Positions 1-9,216 of a DNA stretch of 64,000 bases are shown in pieces. The stretch is from positions 124,001-188,000 of the forward strand of contig NZ_BBNB01000007.1 of NCBI RefSeq assembly GCF_000759835.1, written 5' to 3'. The translations under genes and the position numbers were made by a program. Under the pieces are notes generated by a model that saw only the letters and a list, made by a program, of their open reading frames with translations, ran no database searches and had not been told where the DNA came from. The stretch comes from Citrobacter sedlakii NBRC 105722. GTDB lineage: Bacteria > Pseudomonadota > Gammaproteobacteria > Enterobacterales > Enterobacteriaceae. Each line of letters begins with the position of its first letter. The first letter of the stretch is position 1.

Positions 1-1049
1 ACGCCATTCGCGAGCAGGTCAACGCCATGCAGCATCTTCGCCTTCAGGAAGATGAGCATCAGTGGCTCTCTGGACTGCCTTTCTTCAAAGCGGATTACCT
101 GAACTGGTTGCGCGATTTTCGCTATAACCCGGAGCAGGTCTCGGTCAGCAATGATAACGGTAAGCTCAATATCCGCTTAACCGGCCCGTGGCGTGAAGTC
201 ATCATGTGGGAAGTTCCCCTGCTGGCGGTGATAAGCGAGCTGGTGCATCGTTATCGTTCTCCGGAAGCGGGCGTCTCTCAGGCGCTTGATACGCTCGAAA
301 GTAAACTTGTCGATTTCTCTGCGTTAACCGCCGATCTCGATATGTCTCACTTCCACCTGATGGATTTCGGCACCCGCCGCCGTTTTTCCCGCGAAGTGCA
401 GCAGGCCATTGTCCAGCGCCTGCAGCAGGAGCCGTGGTTTGTCGGCACCAGCAACTACGATCTCGCTCGTCGTCTCTCCCTGACGCCGATGGGAACCCAG
501 GCCCACGAATGGTTTCAGGCGCATCAGCAAATCAGCCCGGAACTGGCGACCAGTCAGCGTGCGGCGCTCGCAGCGTGGTTGCATGAATACCCTGACCAGT
601 TGGGGATCGCCCTGACCGACTGCATTACCATGGATGCGTTCTTGCGCGACTTCGGCGTCGAGTTCGCCAGTCGTTATCAGGGGTTGCGGCATGACTCCGG
701 CGATCCGGTGGAATGGGGTGAGAAAGCTATCGCCCACTATGAAAAACTGGGCATCGACCCGCAGAGTAAAACCCTGGTCTTTTCTGATAATCTCGATCTG
801 CGCAAAGCGGTCGATCTGTATCGCCACTTCTCTTCACGGGTGCGGCTGAGCTTCGGCATCGGTACGCGCCTGACCTGCGATATTCCGCAGGTTAAGCCGC
901 TGAACATTGTTATCAAGCTGGTGGAGTGTAACGGCAAGCCCGTTGCCAAGCTGTCCGACAGCCCAGGAAAAACCATTTGTCACGACAAAGCGTTTGTTCG
1001 CGCGTTGCGCAAAGCCTTCGATTTACCGCATATCAAAAAAGCCAGTTAA
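1..1049 (+). CDS. pncB: Nicotinate phosphoribosyltransferase, 5'-truncated by window edge
   Basis: Converts nicotinate, PRPP and ATP to nicotinate mononucleotide in the cytoplasmic NAD salvage pathway. The reading frame is open from base 3 (codons for AIREQVNAM) through the internal Met at 27 to the TAA at 1047-1049, so the gene enters from outside the window. About 50 N-terminal residues are missing compared with the usual 400. Family features seen are the FGTRRRFS segment, [10 protein letters not shown] and the phosphate-binding region around FGIGTRLT near the C-terminus. The E. coli protein is near-identical from memory. A terminator follows directly, and asnS is next on the same strand but separately transcribed. 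Confidence 0.97.
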   Translation, partial: AIREQVNAMQHLRLQEDEHQWLSGLPFFKADYLNWLRDFRYNPEQVSVSNDNGKLNIRLTGPWREVIMWEVPLLAVISELVHRYRSPEAGVSQALDTLESKLVDFSALTADLDMSHFHLMDFGTRRRFSREVQQAIVQRLQQEPWFVGTSNYDLARRLSLTPMGTQAHEWFQAHQQISPELATSQRAALAAWLHEYPDQLGIALTDCITMDAFLRDFGVEFASRYQGLRHDSGDPVEWGEKAIAHYEKLGIDPQSKTLVFSDNLDLRKAVDLYRHFSSRVRLSFGIGTRLTCDIPQVKPLNIVIKLVECNGKPVAKLSDSPGKTICHDKAFVRALRKAFDLPHIKKAS

Positions 1050-1057
1050 CAGCTTAA

Positions 1058-1080
1058 GGGAGCCGCTACGGCTCCCTTTT
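1058..1080 (+). terminator. Rho-independent terminator of pncB
   Basis: A perfect 7-bp stem (GGGAGCC, 1058-1064; GGCTCCC, 1070-1076) with a 5-nt loop is followed by TTTT, nine bases after the pncB stop codon. Confidence 0.9.
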
Positions 1081-1159
1081 CACGTTTATTTCCGAAATCT
1101 TCTTATTTGCTAACGAATTCTGCTTGTCTGATGGCAGATGCCAGGTAACATAGGTATTC

Positions 1160-1172
1160 CCCCGTTTCGGGG
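1160..1172 (+). other. Small hairpin in the asnS leader
   Basis: CCCCG-TTT-CGGGG forms a tight 5-bp stem about 40 bases before the asnS start and is followed by a T-rich stretch (1178-1182). It could be an attenuator-like hairpin or only a leader structure. No leader peptide with asparagine codons was found, so a regulatory role is not shown. Confidence 0.4.
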
Positions 1173-1210
1173 ACGTGTTTTTATATTGGACTACTAACAG
1201 AGAGAATATT

Positions 1211-2611
1211 ATGAGCGTTGTGCCTGTAGCCGACGTACTCCAGGGCCGCGTAGACGTTGACAGCGAAGTCACCGTGCGCGGATGGGTACGTACCCGCCGA
1301 GATTCAAAAGCTGGCATCTCCTTCCTCGCCGTTTATGACGGTTCCTGCTTTGATCCTGTACAGGCCGTCATTAATCATTCTCTGCCCAATTACAATGAAG
1401 AAGTGCTGCGTCTGACCACCGGTTGCTCGGTTATCGTTACGGGTAAGGTAGTGGCCTCACCGGGACAAGGGCAAAGTTTCGAGATTCAGGCGACGAACGT
1501 GGAAGTCACCGGTTGGGTGGAAGATCCGGACACCTACCCGATGGCGGCGAAGCGCCACAGCATTGAATACCTGCGTGAAGTGGCGCATCTGCGTCCGCGC
1601 ACCAACATGATTGGCGCGGTCGCCCGCGTTCGCCATACCCTGGCGCAGGCGCTGCATCGTTTCTTCGACGAACAGGGCTTCTTCTGGGTGTCCACTCCCC
1701 TTATTACCGCGTCCGATACCGAAGGCGCGGGCGAAATGTTCCGTGTGTCGACGCTGGATCTGGAAAACCTGCCGCGTAACGAGCAGGGCAAAGTCGATTT
1801 CGATAAAGACTTCTTTGGTAAAGAGTCATTCCTGACCGTATCCGGCCAGTTGAACGGCGAAACTTACGCCTGCGCACTGTCGAAGATCTACACCTTCGGC
1901 CCGACCTTCCGTGCCGAAAATTCCAACACCAGCCGTCACCTGGCTGAGTTCTGGATGCTGGAGCCGGAAGTCGCGTTTGCTAACCTGAACGACGTCGCCG
2001 GACTGGCGGAAGCCATGCTGAAATATGCCTTCAATGCAGTGCTGACTGAACGTGCGGACGACATGAAGTTCTTCGCGGAGCGCGTAGACAAAGAAGCGAT
2101 TTCACGTCTGGAACGCTTCATTGAAGCTGACTTCGCCCAGGTGGACTACACCGATGCGGTCACGATCCTGGAAAACTGCGGTAAGAAATTTGAGAACCCG
2201 GTGTACTGGGGCGTCGATCTCTCCTCGGAGCATGAGCGTTATCTGGCGGAAGAGCACTTTAAAGCGCCGGTCGTGGTGAAAAACTATCCGAAGGACATTA
2301 AAGCGTTCTATATGCGCCTTAACGACGACGGGAAAACCGTTGCCGCGATGGATGTTCTGGCGCCGGGCATTGGCGAGATTATCGGTGGCTCCCAGCGTGA
2401 AGAACGTCTGGATGTACTGGATGCCCGAATGCTGGAAATGGGCCTGAATAAAGAAGATTACTGGTGGTATCGCGATCTGCGTCGCTACGGTACGGTTCCG
2501 CATTCTGGCTTTGGCCTCGGCTTCGAACGTCTGATCGCCTACGTCACCGGGGTGCAGAACGTACGTGACGTGATCCCGTTCCCACGCACACCGCGCAACG
2601 CGAGTTTCTAA
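1211..2611 (+). CDS. asnS: Asparaginyl-tRNA synthetase
   Basis: Charges tRNA-Asn with asparagine in the cytoplasm. It is a class IIb synthetase with an N-terminal OB-fold anticodon-binding domain (about residues 15-105) and a C-terminal catalytic domain. Motif 2 lies around [15 protein letters not shown] and motif 3 around GFGLGFERL near the end. The frame extends 12 codons upstream, but the ATG at 1211 has an AGAGA ribosome-binding site and gives the normal 466 residues (start MSVVPVADV). It is a single-gene unit between two terminators. Confidence 0.98.
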   Translation: MSVVPVADVLQGRVDVDSEVTVRGWVRTRRDSKAGISFLAVYDGSCFDPVQAVINHSLPNYNEEVLRLTTGCSVIVTGKVVASPGQGQSFEIQATNVEVTGWVEDPDTYPMAAKRHSIEYLREVAHLRPRTNMIGAVARVRHTLAQALHRFFDEQGFFWVSTPLITASDTEGAGEMFRVSTLDLENLPRNEQGKVDFDKDFFGKESFLTVSGQLNGETYACALSKIYTFGPTFRAENSNTSRHLAEFWMLEPEVAFANLNDVAGLAEAMLKYAFNAVLTERADDMKFFAERVDKEAISRLERFIEADFAQVDYTDAVTILENCGKKFENPVYWGVDLSSEHERYLAEEHFKAPVVVKNYPKDIKAFYMRLNDDGKTVAAMDVLAPGIGEIIGGSQREERLDVLDARMLEMGLNKEDYWWYRDLRRYGTVPHSGFGLGFERLIAYVTGVQNVRDVIPFPRTPRNASF

Positions 2612-2621
2612 TCTCGACGTC

Positions 2622-2647
2622 AAAAGGCCAGCGCTGCTGGCCTTTTT
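2622..2647 (+). terminator. Rho-independent terminator of asnS
   Basis: Stem GGCCAGC (2626-2632) / GCTGGCC (2636-2642) with a GCT loop, followed by five T; it starts just after the asnS stop. Confidence 0.92.
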
Positions 2648-3210
2648 ATGATATCAACTGTCAGTTTCTGTGAATAATTTGGCAGCAATGTAAAGATCAA
2701 CCGCCTTCCCCTTCCGTCCTGTTACGTCATATTTCAGCGTCATATTTCATACAAACCAAAATCCCTGATATCACTACGGATTAGTTTATTCTCATCCATT
2801 AGTACTTTTTTTAAACAATTGCACAGCATTCCAGACGGCTACAACACGGCATACGCGAAAACAAAGGTGCTGATTTTCTGTTCGATTTTTTACACTTATC
2901 TGAATTAAAGATAAGAAAATCATATATATAGATATGACTGCCGATATTTGAAGCGGAAACAGGTTCGAAACTTGATATCGTTCACAAAGTTCCAAAAATG
3001 AAACATATAGTTACATATTTTTTCTTTTTGAAACCAAATCTTTATCTTTGTAGCACTTTGACGGTAGCGGAACGCTGGTTTGAATGGAAAGATGCCTGTC
3101 AGACACATAAAGACACCAAACTCTCATCAATAGTTCCGTAAATTTTTATTTACAGAAATTATTGGCGGCAGTGGCAGGTGTCATAAAAAAACCAATGAGG
3201 GTAATAAATA
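2648..3210 (+). promoter_or_regulatory. ompF upstream regulatory region (563 bp, no gene)
   Basis: No convincing coding frame is present; the region is AT-rich. Bases 3010-3060 closely match the E. coli OmpR-binding sites of ompF as I recall them: GTTACATATT, then TTTCTTTTTGAAACC, then TTTATCTTTGTAGCAC. The outer half of the first site has diverged. A probable -10 hexamer AAAGAT lies at 3088-3093, giving a start near 3100 and a leader of about 110 nt. The end of the leader and first codons (GAGGGTAATAAATAATG) look like the E. coli MicF sRNA target. Expected control is by OmpR-phosphate, plus MicF in trans. Confidence 0.75.
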
Positions 3211-4326
3211 ATGATGAAGCGCAATATTCTGGCAGTGGTGATCCCTGCCCTGCTGGCTGCCGGTGCGGCAAACGCTGCAGAAGTCTATAACAAAGACGGC
3301 AACAAACTGGATCTGTACGGTAAAGCGGTAGGTCTGCATTATTTTTCTAAAGGCAACGGTGAGAACAGCTACGGTGGCGATGGCGACCAGACCTATGCCC
3401 GTCTTGGTTTCAAAGGGGAAACACAGATTAATGACCAACTGACCGGTTACGGTCAGTGGGAGTATCAATTCCAGGGTAACAACTCTGAAGGGGGTTCTGA
3501 CGCGCAGAGCGGCAACAAAACCCGTCTGGCGTTCGCGGGTCTGAAATTCGGCGACGCGGGCTCCTTCGACTACGGTCGTAACTACGGTATCGTTTACGAT
3601 GCGCTGGGCTACACTGATATGCTGCCTGAATTTGGCGGCGATACCGCCTACAGCGATAACTTCTTTGTGGGTCGCGTGGGCGGCGTTGCGACTTACCGTA
3701 ACTCCAACTTCTTTGGTCTGGTTGAAGGCCTGAACTTCGGCGTTCAGTACCTGGGCAAAAATGAGCGCGCAAGCACCTATGAGGTTGACGGCGATGACAA
3801 CAACTTCAGCGACGTGCGTCGTTCTAACGGCGACGGCTGGGGTGGCTCTCTGAGCTATGAGTTCGAAGGCTTCGGCATCGTCGGTGCTTACGGCTCCGCC
3901 GATCGTACCAATGCGCAGACTAACCCGGCTTTGCGTGGCCAGGGTGATAAAGCTGAGCAGTGGGCAACCGGTCTGAAATATGATGCGAACAACCTCTATC
4001 TGGCGGCAAACTACGGTGAAACCCGTAACGCAACGCCAATTAGCGGCGGTTTTGCTAACAAAACCCAGGACATCCTGTTAGTCGCACAGTACCAGTTCGA
4101 CTTTGGTCTGCGTCCGTCCATCGCCTACACCAAATCTAAAGCGAAAGACGTAGAAGGTATTGGTAATGAAGATCTGGTGAACTACGTGGAAGTTGGCGCC
4201 ACTTACTACTTCAACAAAAACATGTCCACCTACGTTGACTACATCATCAACCAGATTGATTCTGACAACAAACTGGGCGTAGGCTCCGACGACACCGTCG
4301 CAGTCGGTATTGTTTACCAGTTCTAA
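3211..4326 (+). CDS. ompF: Outer membrane porin OmpF
   Basis: A trimeric 16-strand beta-barrel porin that admits small hydrophilic solutes, including many beta-lactams. It has a signal peptide of 22 residues (ANA before AEVYNKDG), the constriction-loop motif PEFGGD (about 139-144), and a terminal aromatic residue (IVYQF) recognised by the Bam machinery. At 371 residues it is slightly longer than E. coli OmpF (362). From memory, the extra residues lie in an external loop around 187-202, rich in Asp and Asn, while a later loop (near [10 protein letters not shown]) is shorter. The start is a double ATG preceded by GAGGG. It is closer to E. coli OmpF than to S. Typhimurium OmpF. Confidence 0.97.
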   Translation: MMKRNILAVVIPALLAAGAANAAEVYNKDGNKLDLYGKAVGLHYFSKGNGENSYGGDGDQTYARLGFKGETQINDQLTGYGQWEYQFQGNNSEGGSDAQSGNKTRLAFAGLKFGDAGSFDYGRNYGIVYDALGYTDMLPEFGGDTAYSDNFFVGRVGGVATYRNSNFFGLVEGLNFGVQYLGKNERASTYEVDGDDNNFSDVRRSNGDGWGGSLSYEFEGFGIVGAYGSADRTNAQTNPALRGQGDKAEQWATGLKYDANNLYLAANYGETRNATPISGGFANKTQDILLVAQYQFDFGLRPSIAYTKSKAKDVEGIGNEDLVNYVEVGATYYFNKNMSTYVDYIINQIDSDNKLGVGSDDTVAVGIVYQF

Positions 4327-4352
4327 TAGCAGACCCCTTTGTTAAATGCCTC

Positions 4353-4380
4353 AAAAACAGGACTTCGGTCCTGTTTTTTT
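4353..4380 (+). terminator. Rho-independent terminator of ompF
   Basis: CAGGAC-TTCG-GTCCTG (4358-4373) with a stable UUCG tetraloop, flanked by five A and seven T. Confidence 0.95.
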
Positions 4381-4509
4381 ATGCCTGTCAGCGGAATCTC
4401 GCGACTTCACAAAACCTTGAGAGTTTTCACGTCTAACGGTTGGCATTTTGTAAATCTCCCGTTAACCTGATAGCGGAATTCCCTTCTGTAACCACAATGG
4501 AACCTCGTC

Positions 4510-5700
4510 ATGTTTGAGAACATTACCGCCGCTCCTGCCGACCCTATTCTGGGCCTGGCCGATCTGTTTCGTGCTGATGACCGCCCTGGGAAAATTAACC
4601 TCGGGATCGGTGTCTATAAAGATGAAACTGGCAAAACGCCGGTGCTGACCAGCGTTAAAAAAGCCGAGCAGTATTTACTCGAAAATGAAACAACAAAAAA
4701 CTACCTCGGCATTGACGGTATTCCGGAATTTGGCCGTTGCACCCAGGAGCTGCTGTTCGGGAAAGGCAGCGCGCTGATTAACGACAAGCGCGCACGCACG
4801 GCGCAAACACCAGGCGGCACCGGGGCGCTACGCGTCGCGGCAGACTTCCTGGCGAAAAACACGGCGGTAAAACGCGTATGGGTGAGCAACCCGAGCTGGC
4901 CGAACCATAAGAGCGTCTTTGGCTCTGCGGGTCTTGAAGTCCGTGAGTATGCGTATTACGACGCAGAAAACCATGCGCTCGACTTCGACGCGCTGCTGAA
5001 CAGCCTCAGCGAAGCCCAGGCAGGCGATGTGGTACTGTTCCACGGCTGCTGCCACAACCCAACCGGCATTGATCCGACGCTTGAGCAGTGGCAAACGCTG
5101 GCTCAGCTTTCTGTCGATAAAGGCTGGCTGCCGCTGTTTGACTTCGCATACCAGGGATTTGCCCGTGGTCTGGATGAGGACGCTGAAGGGCTGCGCGCTT
5201 TCGCCGCGCTGCATAAGGAGCTGATTGTTGCCAGCTCCTACTCAAAGAACTTTGGTCTGTACAACGAACGCGTGGGCGCCTGTACGTTGGTCGCCGCCGA
5301 TGCGGAAACCGTTGATCGCGCGTTCAGCCAGATGAAGTCTGTCATTCGCGCCAACTACTCTAACCCGCCAGCCCACGGCGCTTCCGTTGTCGCCACCATT
5401 CTGAGCAACGACGCGCTGCGCGCGATTTGGGAGCAAGAACTGACCGACATGCGTCAGCGCATTCAGCGCATGCGTCTGCTGTTCGTGAATACCCTGCAGG
5501 AAAAAGGGGCAAACCGAGATTTCAGCTTCATTATTAAGCAGAACGGCATGTTCTCCTTCAGCGGCCTGACCAAGGAACAGGTGCTGCGTCTGCGCGAGGA
5601 GTTCGGTGTTTACGCCGTCGCCTCCGGTCGGGTTAACGTTGCCGGAATGACGCCAGACAACATGGCGCCGCTGTGCGAAGCCATTGTCGCGGTTCTGTAA
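4510..5700 (+). CDS. aspC: Aspartate aminotransferase
   Basis: A PLP-dependent fold-type I aminotransferase that interconverts aspartate/2-oxoglutarate and oxaloacetate/glutamate, and also acts on aromatic amino acids. It has 396 residues, the normal length. Visible motifs are the cofactor phosphate-binding segment TPGGTGALR, the conserved HNPTG, and [14 protein letters not shown] carrying the Schiff-base lysine (about Lys246). It is a monocistronic gene between the ompF and aspC terminators and convergent with gloC. Confidence 0.98.
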   Translation: MFENITAAPADPILGLADLFRADDRPGKINLGIGVYKDETGKTPVLTSVKKAEQYLLENETTKNYLGIDGIPEFGRCTQELLFGKGSALINDKRARTAQTPGGTGALRVAADFLAKNTAVKRVWVSNPSWPNHKSVFGSAGLEVREYAYYDAENHALDFDALLNSLSEAQAGDVVLFHGCCHNPTGIDPTLEQWQTLAQLSVDKGWLPLFDFAYQGFARGLDEDAEGLRAFAALHKELIVASSYSKNFGLYNERVGACTLVAADAETVDRAFSQMKSVIRANYSNPPAHGASVVATILSNDALRAIWEQELTDMRQRIQRMRLLFVNTLQEKGANRDFSFIIKQNGMFSFSGLTKEQVLRLREEFGVYAVASGRVNVAGMTPDNMAPLCEAIVAVL

Positions 5701-5718
5701 GCGACCCGGAAAACAGAA

Positions 5719-5744
5719 AGCCCGCTGAAACAGCGGGCTTTTTT
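5719..5744 (+). terminator. Terminator of aspC
   Basis: AGCCCGCTG (5719-5727) / CAGCGGGCT (5731-5739) with an AAA loop and a T run. It lies between the convergent aspC and gloC; A residues on the other side may let it also serve gloC. Confidence 0.92.
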
Positions 5745-5784
5745 ACTGGCGCGTGACACCGGCCTGGAGCCTGGCTACATACCG

Positions 5785-6432
5785 TTACCAGACAGGCATT
5801 TCATCCTGGAGGAAAGGATTATGCAGACGTTCGTACCCCAGCGTCGACAGCGGCCCATGCCCCGGAATAAAGGTCACCTCATCGCCTAACGGCAGCAGCT
5901 TACGCTTAATGGAGTCAATTAACTGACTATGGTCACCGCGTGGAAAATCGCTGCGCCCCACCCCGCCTTTGAAAATCACGTCCCCGGATATGAGCAACTG
6001 AGACGATTCATCAAAAAAGACGATGTGTCCTGGCGTGTGGCCCGGGCAATGTAACACCTGTAAAGTCACATTCCCTACGCTGACAGTCTCTCCTTCATTC
6101 AACCAGCGGTCAGGCGTCAAAGGCTGACACTCGTCGAGGCCGAACATGCGACTCTGGGCAGGCAGTCCCTCAAGCCAGAACTGATCTTCTTTTTCCGGAC
6201 CGATAATCGGGACGCCGTAGTGCTGCGCCAGCTCTGCCGCCGCTCCCACGTGATCGAGATGTCCGTGAGTGAGCAGGATCTGCATCAGCGTTACACCGCT
6301 GGCGTCCACTTCCTGTTTGATTTTCCCGGCATCGCCACCAGGATCGACCAGCGCTGCCAGACGGGTTTGCTCACACCAGATCAAGGAACAGTTCTGGGAG
6401 AACGCGGTGACCGGAATAATACGATAGTTCAT
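5785..6432 (-). CDS. gloC: Type II glyoxalase, hydroxyacylglutathione hydrolase
   Basis: Formerly ycbL. A metallo-beta-lactamase-fold hydrolase of the glyoxalase II type that hydrolyses S-lactoylglutathione to lactate and glutathione during methylglyoxal detoxification. The THGHLDH metal motif is at residues 55-61, with further ligand regions at [20 protein letters not shown] and PGHGP. It has 215 residues, the usual length for this short form, which lacks the larger C-terminal domain of GloB. It follows mepK with a 19-base gap, so the two are probably cotranscribed. Confidence 0.93.
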   Translation of the reverse strand: MNYRIIPVTAFSQNCSLIWCEQTRLAALVDPGGDAGKIKQEVDASGVTLMQILLTHGHLDHVGAAAELAQHYGVPIIGPEKEDQFWLEGLPAQSRMFGLDECQPLTPDRWLNEGETVSVGNVTLQVLHCPGHTPGHIVFFDESSQLLISGDVIFKGGVGRSDFPRGDHSQLIDSIKRKLLPLGDEVTFIPGHGPLSTLGYERLHNPFLQDEMPVW

Positions 6433-6451
6433 ACTTCCCCTGTTTCGTTAA

Positions 6452-7000
6452 TCACCAGTGCCGTACGGGACCGGTGTCAATATGCACAAAGTTACTGCGT
6501 GGGTAGTATCCTACACCACCAGCGCGCATAGATAACGCGGCTTTGCGAATATTGCTTAACGAAACGCCTTCAATATGGAAATCCATTGCCTGGCCTTTGG
6601 TGTGGTAGCTTTTTTTAGCGACTCCACGACTGTGGGCGCGCAATTCATTATTGGTATCGAGCGAACGATAACCGGAAATCAACTGGACGGGTTTACGGGA
6701 GCCGAGTAGCCCCTGCAGGCGGAAAAGCTGGTCAAACAGTCCTGGATCGATGGACTTCACCTTGTTTGCGCGGTAGTCGCGGAAAAAATGGTTAAGTTTG
6801 GCTAATTCATCCTGAATGTAAGCTCTGCCATCAAAAAATTCCGCTTTGATTGACTCACCGGTATGAAGATTATTGAGAGTCAAAATACGCGGACGCGGGG
6901 TAGAGAGAGTGGCAAACGCAGGCACGGGCAAGATGGCAGCTCCCAGGGCAGCACCACCTAACGCCAGCAGTTTGCGGCGATTAGCGTCAAAATTGTCCAT
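6452..7000 (-). CDS. mepK: Peptidoglycan endopeptidase MepK (Tat-exported)
   Basis: Formerly ycbK, DUF882/peptidase M15 family. In E. coli it cleaves mDAP-mDAP (3-3) cross-links of peptidoglycan to allow cell-wall growth. It has a Tat-type signal with NRRKLLALGG at residues 7-16, followed by a hydrophobic stretch and PAFA near 30. Zinc ligands by family are His133 and Asp140 (in YHTKGQAMDFH) and His173 (in FVHIDTG). It has 182 residues. The neighbour ldtD, 178 bp upstream on the same strand, makes the bonds that this enzyme cuts. Confidence 0.93.
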   Translation of the reverse strand: MDNFDANRRKLLALGGAALGAAILPVPAFATLSTPRPRILTLNNLHTGESIKAEFFDGRAYIQDELAKLNHFFRDYRANKVKSIDPGLFDQLFRLQGLLGSRKPVQLISGYRSLDTNNELRAHSRGVAKKSYHTKGQAMDFHIEGVSLSNIRKAALSMRAGGVGYYPRSNFVHIDTGPVRHW

Positions 7001-7178
7001 GGTAATAAGGTCTACAGGTAAAAGGTCATCAACAATATGCTTTAGCGCACGAAGGGCACCTTAACTGGCAAAAAAGCCGCCGTCAAGATGGCCCAAGCCC
7101 AGCAGTGGCGGGGCTTCTGGCCGGATAGCCCCGTGACTGCCAAATATTACGACAACAGATTTATCAGAACTTCTTCAT

Positions 7179-9029
7179 TTACCTGATTAATTGTTCCGCT
7201 TTTGCCACAATTTGTGCGCTGGATCGCGCTATCTGGTCATAATTGTAAATATCTGTGCGATATTCCGTTCGTCCATCGGCTCCCACGAACGCGGTCAGAT
7301 AATAAAGATTGACCGGAATCGTCTGGCGAATATTGACGTAGCGGGTATCCCCCTGCTTCAGAGCGTCAGAGATGCGGGTATTATTCCAGCCAGCATCCTG
7401 TAGCAACATATTGGCAAGCTCAGAGGCCTTGTTTACGCGCACGCAGCCGGAGCTTAACGCCCGGGAGTCCCGTTTGAACAGATTATGGTTCGGCGTATCA
7501 TGCAAATAAATAGCATCTGAACTGGGCATGTTAAATTTATACCGTCCCAGCGAGTTATGCGCGCCGGGCGCCTGCTGGAAACGAAACGGCAGATTCGACG
7601 GCGTAATGGTGGACCAGTCGACCTGCCACGGGTCAATCGCCTCCCTGCTGTTCCAGCCGCGCATCACCGTATAGCCGTGACGTTCCAGATAGCCCGGGTC
7701 ATTCCAGACCTTCGGCAGAATGTCTTTTCTCGCCAGCGTCGGCGGGACATTCCACGGCGGGTTGACCACCACATTATTCAGGGCGCTGCTCATCATCGGC
7801 GTTTTACGATCGGGACGCCCTACGATAACCCTCGACGCCAGCACCTGGTTGCCGTTCTGATAATAAACCAACGAGTAGGCCGGGATATTAACCATGATCC
7901 CCGTCGACAGGTCAGCCGGAAGTAAGCGCAGACGCTGGATGTTCAATGCCAGCACCCCTGCGCGCTGTGCCGGGGTGACGTTCAGCCAGTCGCGGGTCGC
8001 AGGGCCAATCGCCCCGTCCGCGCCCAGTCCCTGCCAGGTCTGGAAGCGTTTGACCGCCGCGACAAGCTCTTTATCATAAGCCGCGCGTACGGCTGGCGCT
8101 GGCTTGCTGCGCGGCGCGCTCTGCGGCGAGGACTTCGCGTCGGGTGCGTCAACGGCGACGGCTGACGGACTGACCACTGCCTCTGATGGCGTTTCATCGC
8201 CGGGTAGCGCGATCTTCGGTCCTCCTTCCAGCATCCCGGTACGCTGGAGGATTTCGCGCAGCGCCGGAACATCATTACTCCACTGTCCCGGCCGCAGCGT
8301 CGCTTTCCCGGTCAACTGCGGCCATGGACGGGAATCGCTGACCAACTCCAGCAGCGACGCATGCATCGACGCGTATTGCGGATGTTGCGGCGCCAGCCCG
8401 GCGATAAAAGCAGGCAGTTGACCGTTATCCATCGCGACCTGCCACTGGTTAATCACCGACAGCGGCGGCGTCGTCATTGCGTACGGCTTGCTGCTGTAGA
8501 GCCAGCGGTTGCCTTTGACCGGAATATTGGCGATAAAGTGCAGGTACCCCATCATCGCGTCAGACAGAACGACATCGCGCGTTAATCCGCTGACGGACGG
8601 ATCGGTGAGTAGCGCCACCCAGTGGGTGAACTGTGGCTGGAAGCCCGCGATCGCCACCTCAGCCAGTTGCTGCTGGAAGGCTTTCACCGCATCACGGTTC
8701 TCCCACATCGGCCGCATATCACGCGCCGCATACAGCAGTTCCAGTTGATTCATATAGACAGGGGTGTACCCCGCAGGCAACCGGGACTGAAGCTCCGCGC
8801 GCGCTTTTTCCGCCGCGCCTTCAGGAAGGGGCTGGAGACCCGCCATCACAGCCGTTGCGGCGGACTGCGCCTGCGGCTGAGCGAGACTTTGTTCATTGGC
8901 GACGACAGGACTGCCGCCAGCGATAACCTCAGGCTCATCAGCCTGAACATTGAAGTGTGGAGCGAATGTTACAGCCAGGCACAAACTGAATGCCGAAAGC
9001 CGACGACCACCAAATTGATTAAGCAACAT
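7179..9029 (-). CDS. ldtD: L,D-transpeptidase LdtD (YcbB)
   Basis: A periplasmic L,D-transpeptidase that forms 3-3 cross-links in peptidoglycan. In E. coli it is induced by envelope stress and gives resistance to beta-lactams other than carbapenems. The ATG at 9029 has a strong GGGGG/AAGGG ribosome-binding site and gives 616 residues; a longer frame to 9065 adds 12 residues with no support. There is a signal peptide to about residue 31 (NVQA before DEPEV), a scaffold domain, a peptidoglycan-binding repeat near [18 protein letters not shown], and the YkuD catalytic domain with SSGCVRV (nucleophile about Cys529). The Ala/Pro/Ser-rich linker around 285-320 is variable. Confidence 0.95.
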   Translation of the reverse strand: MLLNQFGGRRLSAFSLCLAVTFAPHFNVQADEPEVIAGGSPVVANEQSLAQPQAQSAATAVMAGLQPLPEGAAEKARAELQSRLPAGYTPVYMNQLELLYAARDMRPMWENRDAVKAFQQQLAEVAIAGFQPQFTHWVALLTDPSVSGLTRDVVLSDAMMGYLHFIANIPVKGNRWLYSSKPYAMTTPPLSVINQWQVAMDNGQLPAFIAGLAPQHPQYASMHASLLELVSDSRPWPQLTGKATLRPGQWSNDVPALREILQRTGMLEGGPKIALPGDETPSEAVVSPSAVAVDAPDAKSSPQSAPRSKPAPAVRAAYDKELVAAVKRFQTWQGLGADGAIGPATRDWLNVTPAQRAGVLALNIQRLRLLPADLSTGIMVNIPAYSLVYYQNGNQVLASRVIVGRPDRKTPMMSSALNNVVVNPPWNVPPTLARKDILPKVWNDPGYLERHGYTVMRGWNSREAIDPWQVDWSTITPSNLPFRFQQAPGAHNSLGRYKFNMPSSDAIYLHDTPNHNLFKRDSRALSSGCVRVNKASELANMLLQDAGWNNTRISDALKQGDTRYVNIRQTIPVNLYYLTAFVGADGRTEYRTDIYNYDQIARSSAQIVAKAEQLIR

Positions 9030-9169
9030 CCCTTGCCCCCTGGTTGCTATACGACATGCCCGCACATCCGGGGCTTTTTCCTATTATAGAAAGGCTGACA
9101 GGCGTTTACCTAACCTTATGTAAAGGAATTTAAAGATAACTCAGTATGAGAAGGTTGTTAAGTGGGCAG

Positions 9170-9198
9170 AAAAAATCCCCGTGTTTTAAGCACGGGGA
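9170..9198 (-). terminator. Terminator of the inverse autotransporter gene
   Basis: On the minus strand, TCCCCGTG / CACGGGGA with a 7-nt loop is followed by six T. It lies about 18 bases after the adhesin stop codon, so the gene has its own terminator and does not read into ldtD. Confidence 0.9.
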
Positions 9199-9216
9199 AA
9201 GAACGAAAAGGACACC

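Noticed and set aside
2792-3108. Small minus-strand frames upstream of ompF
   Set aside because: They lie across the OmpR-binding sites and promoter, are AT-driven and lack ribosome-binding sites.
7110-7132. GGGGCT / AGCCCC hairpin after ldtD as a terminator
   Set aside because: The stem is short with an 11-nt loop and no T run on the minus strand, so I cannot support it.
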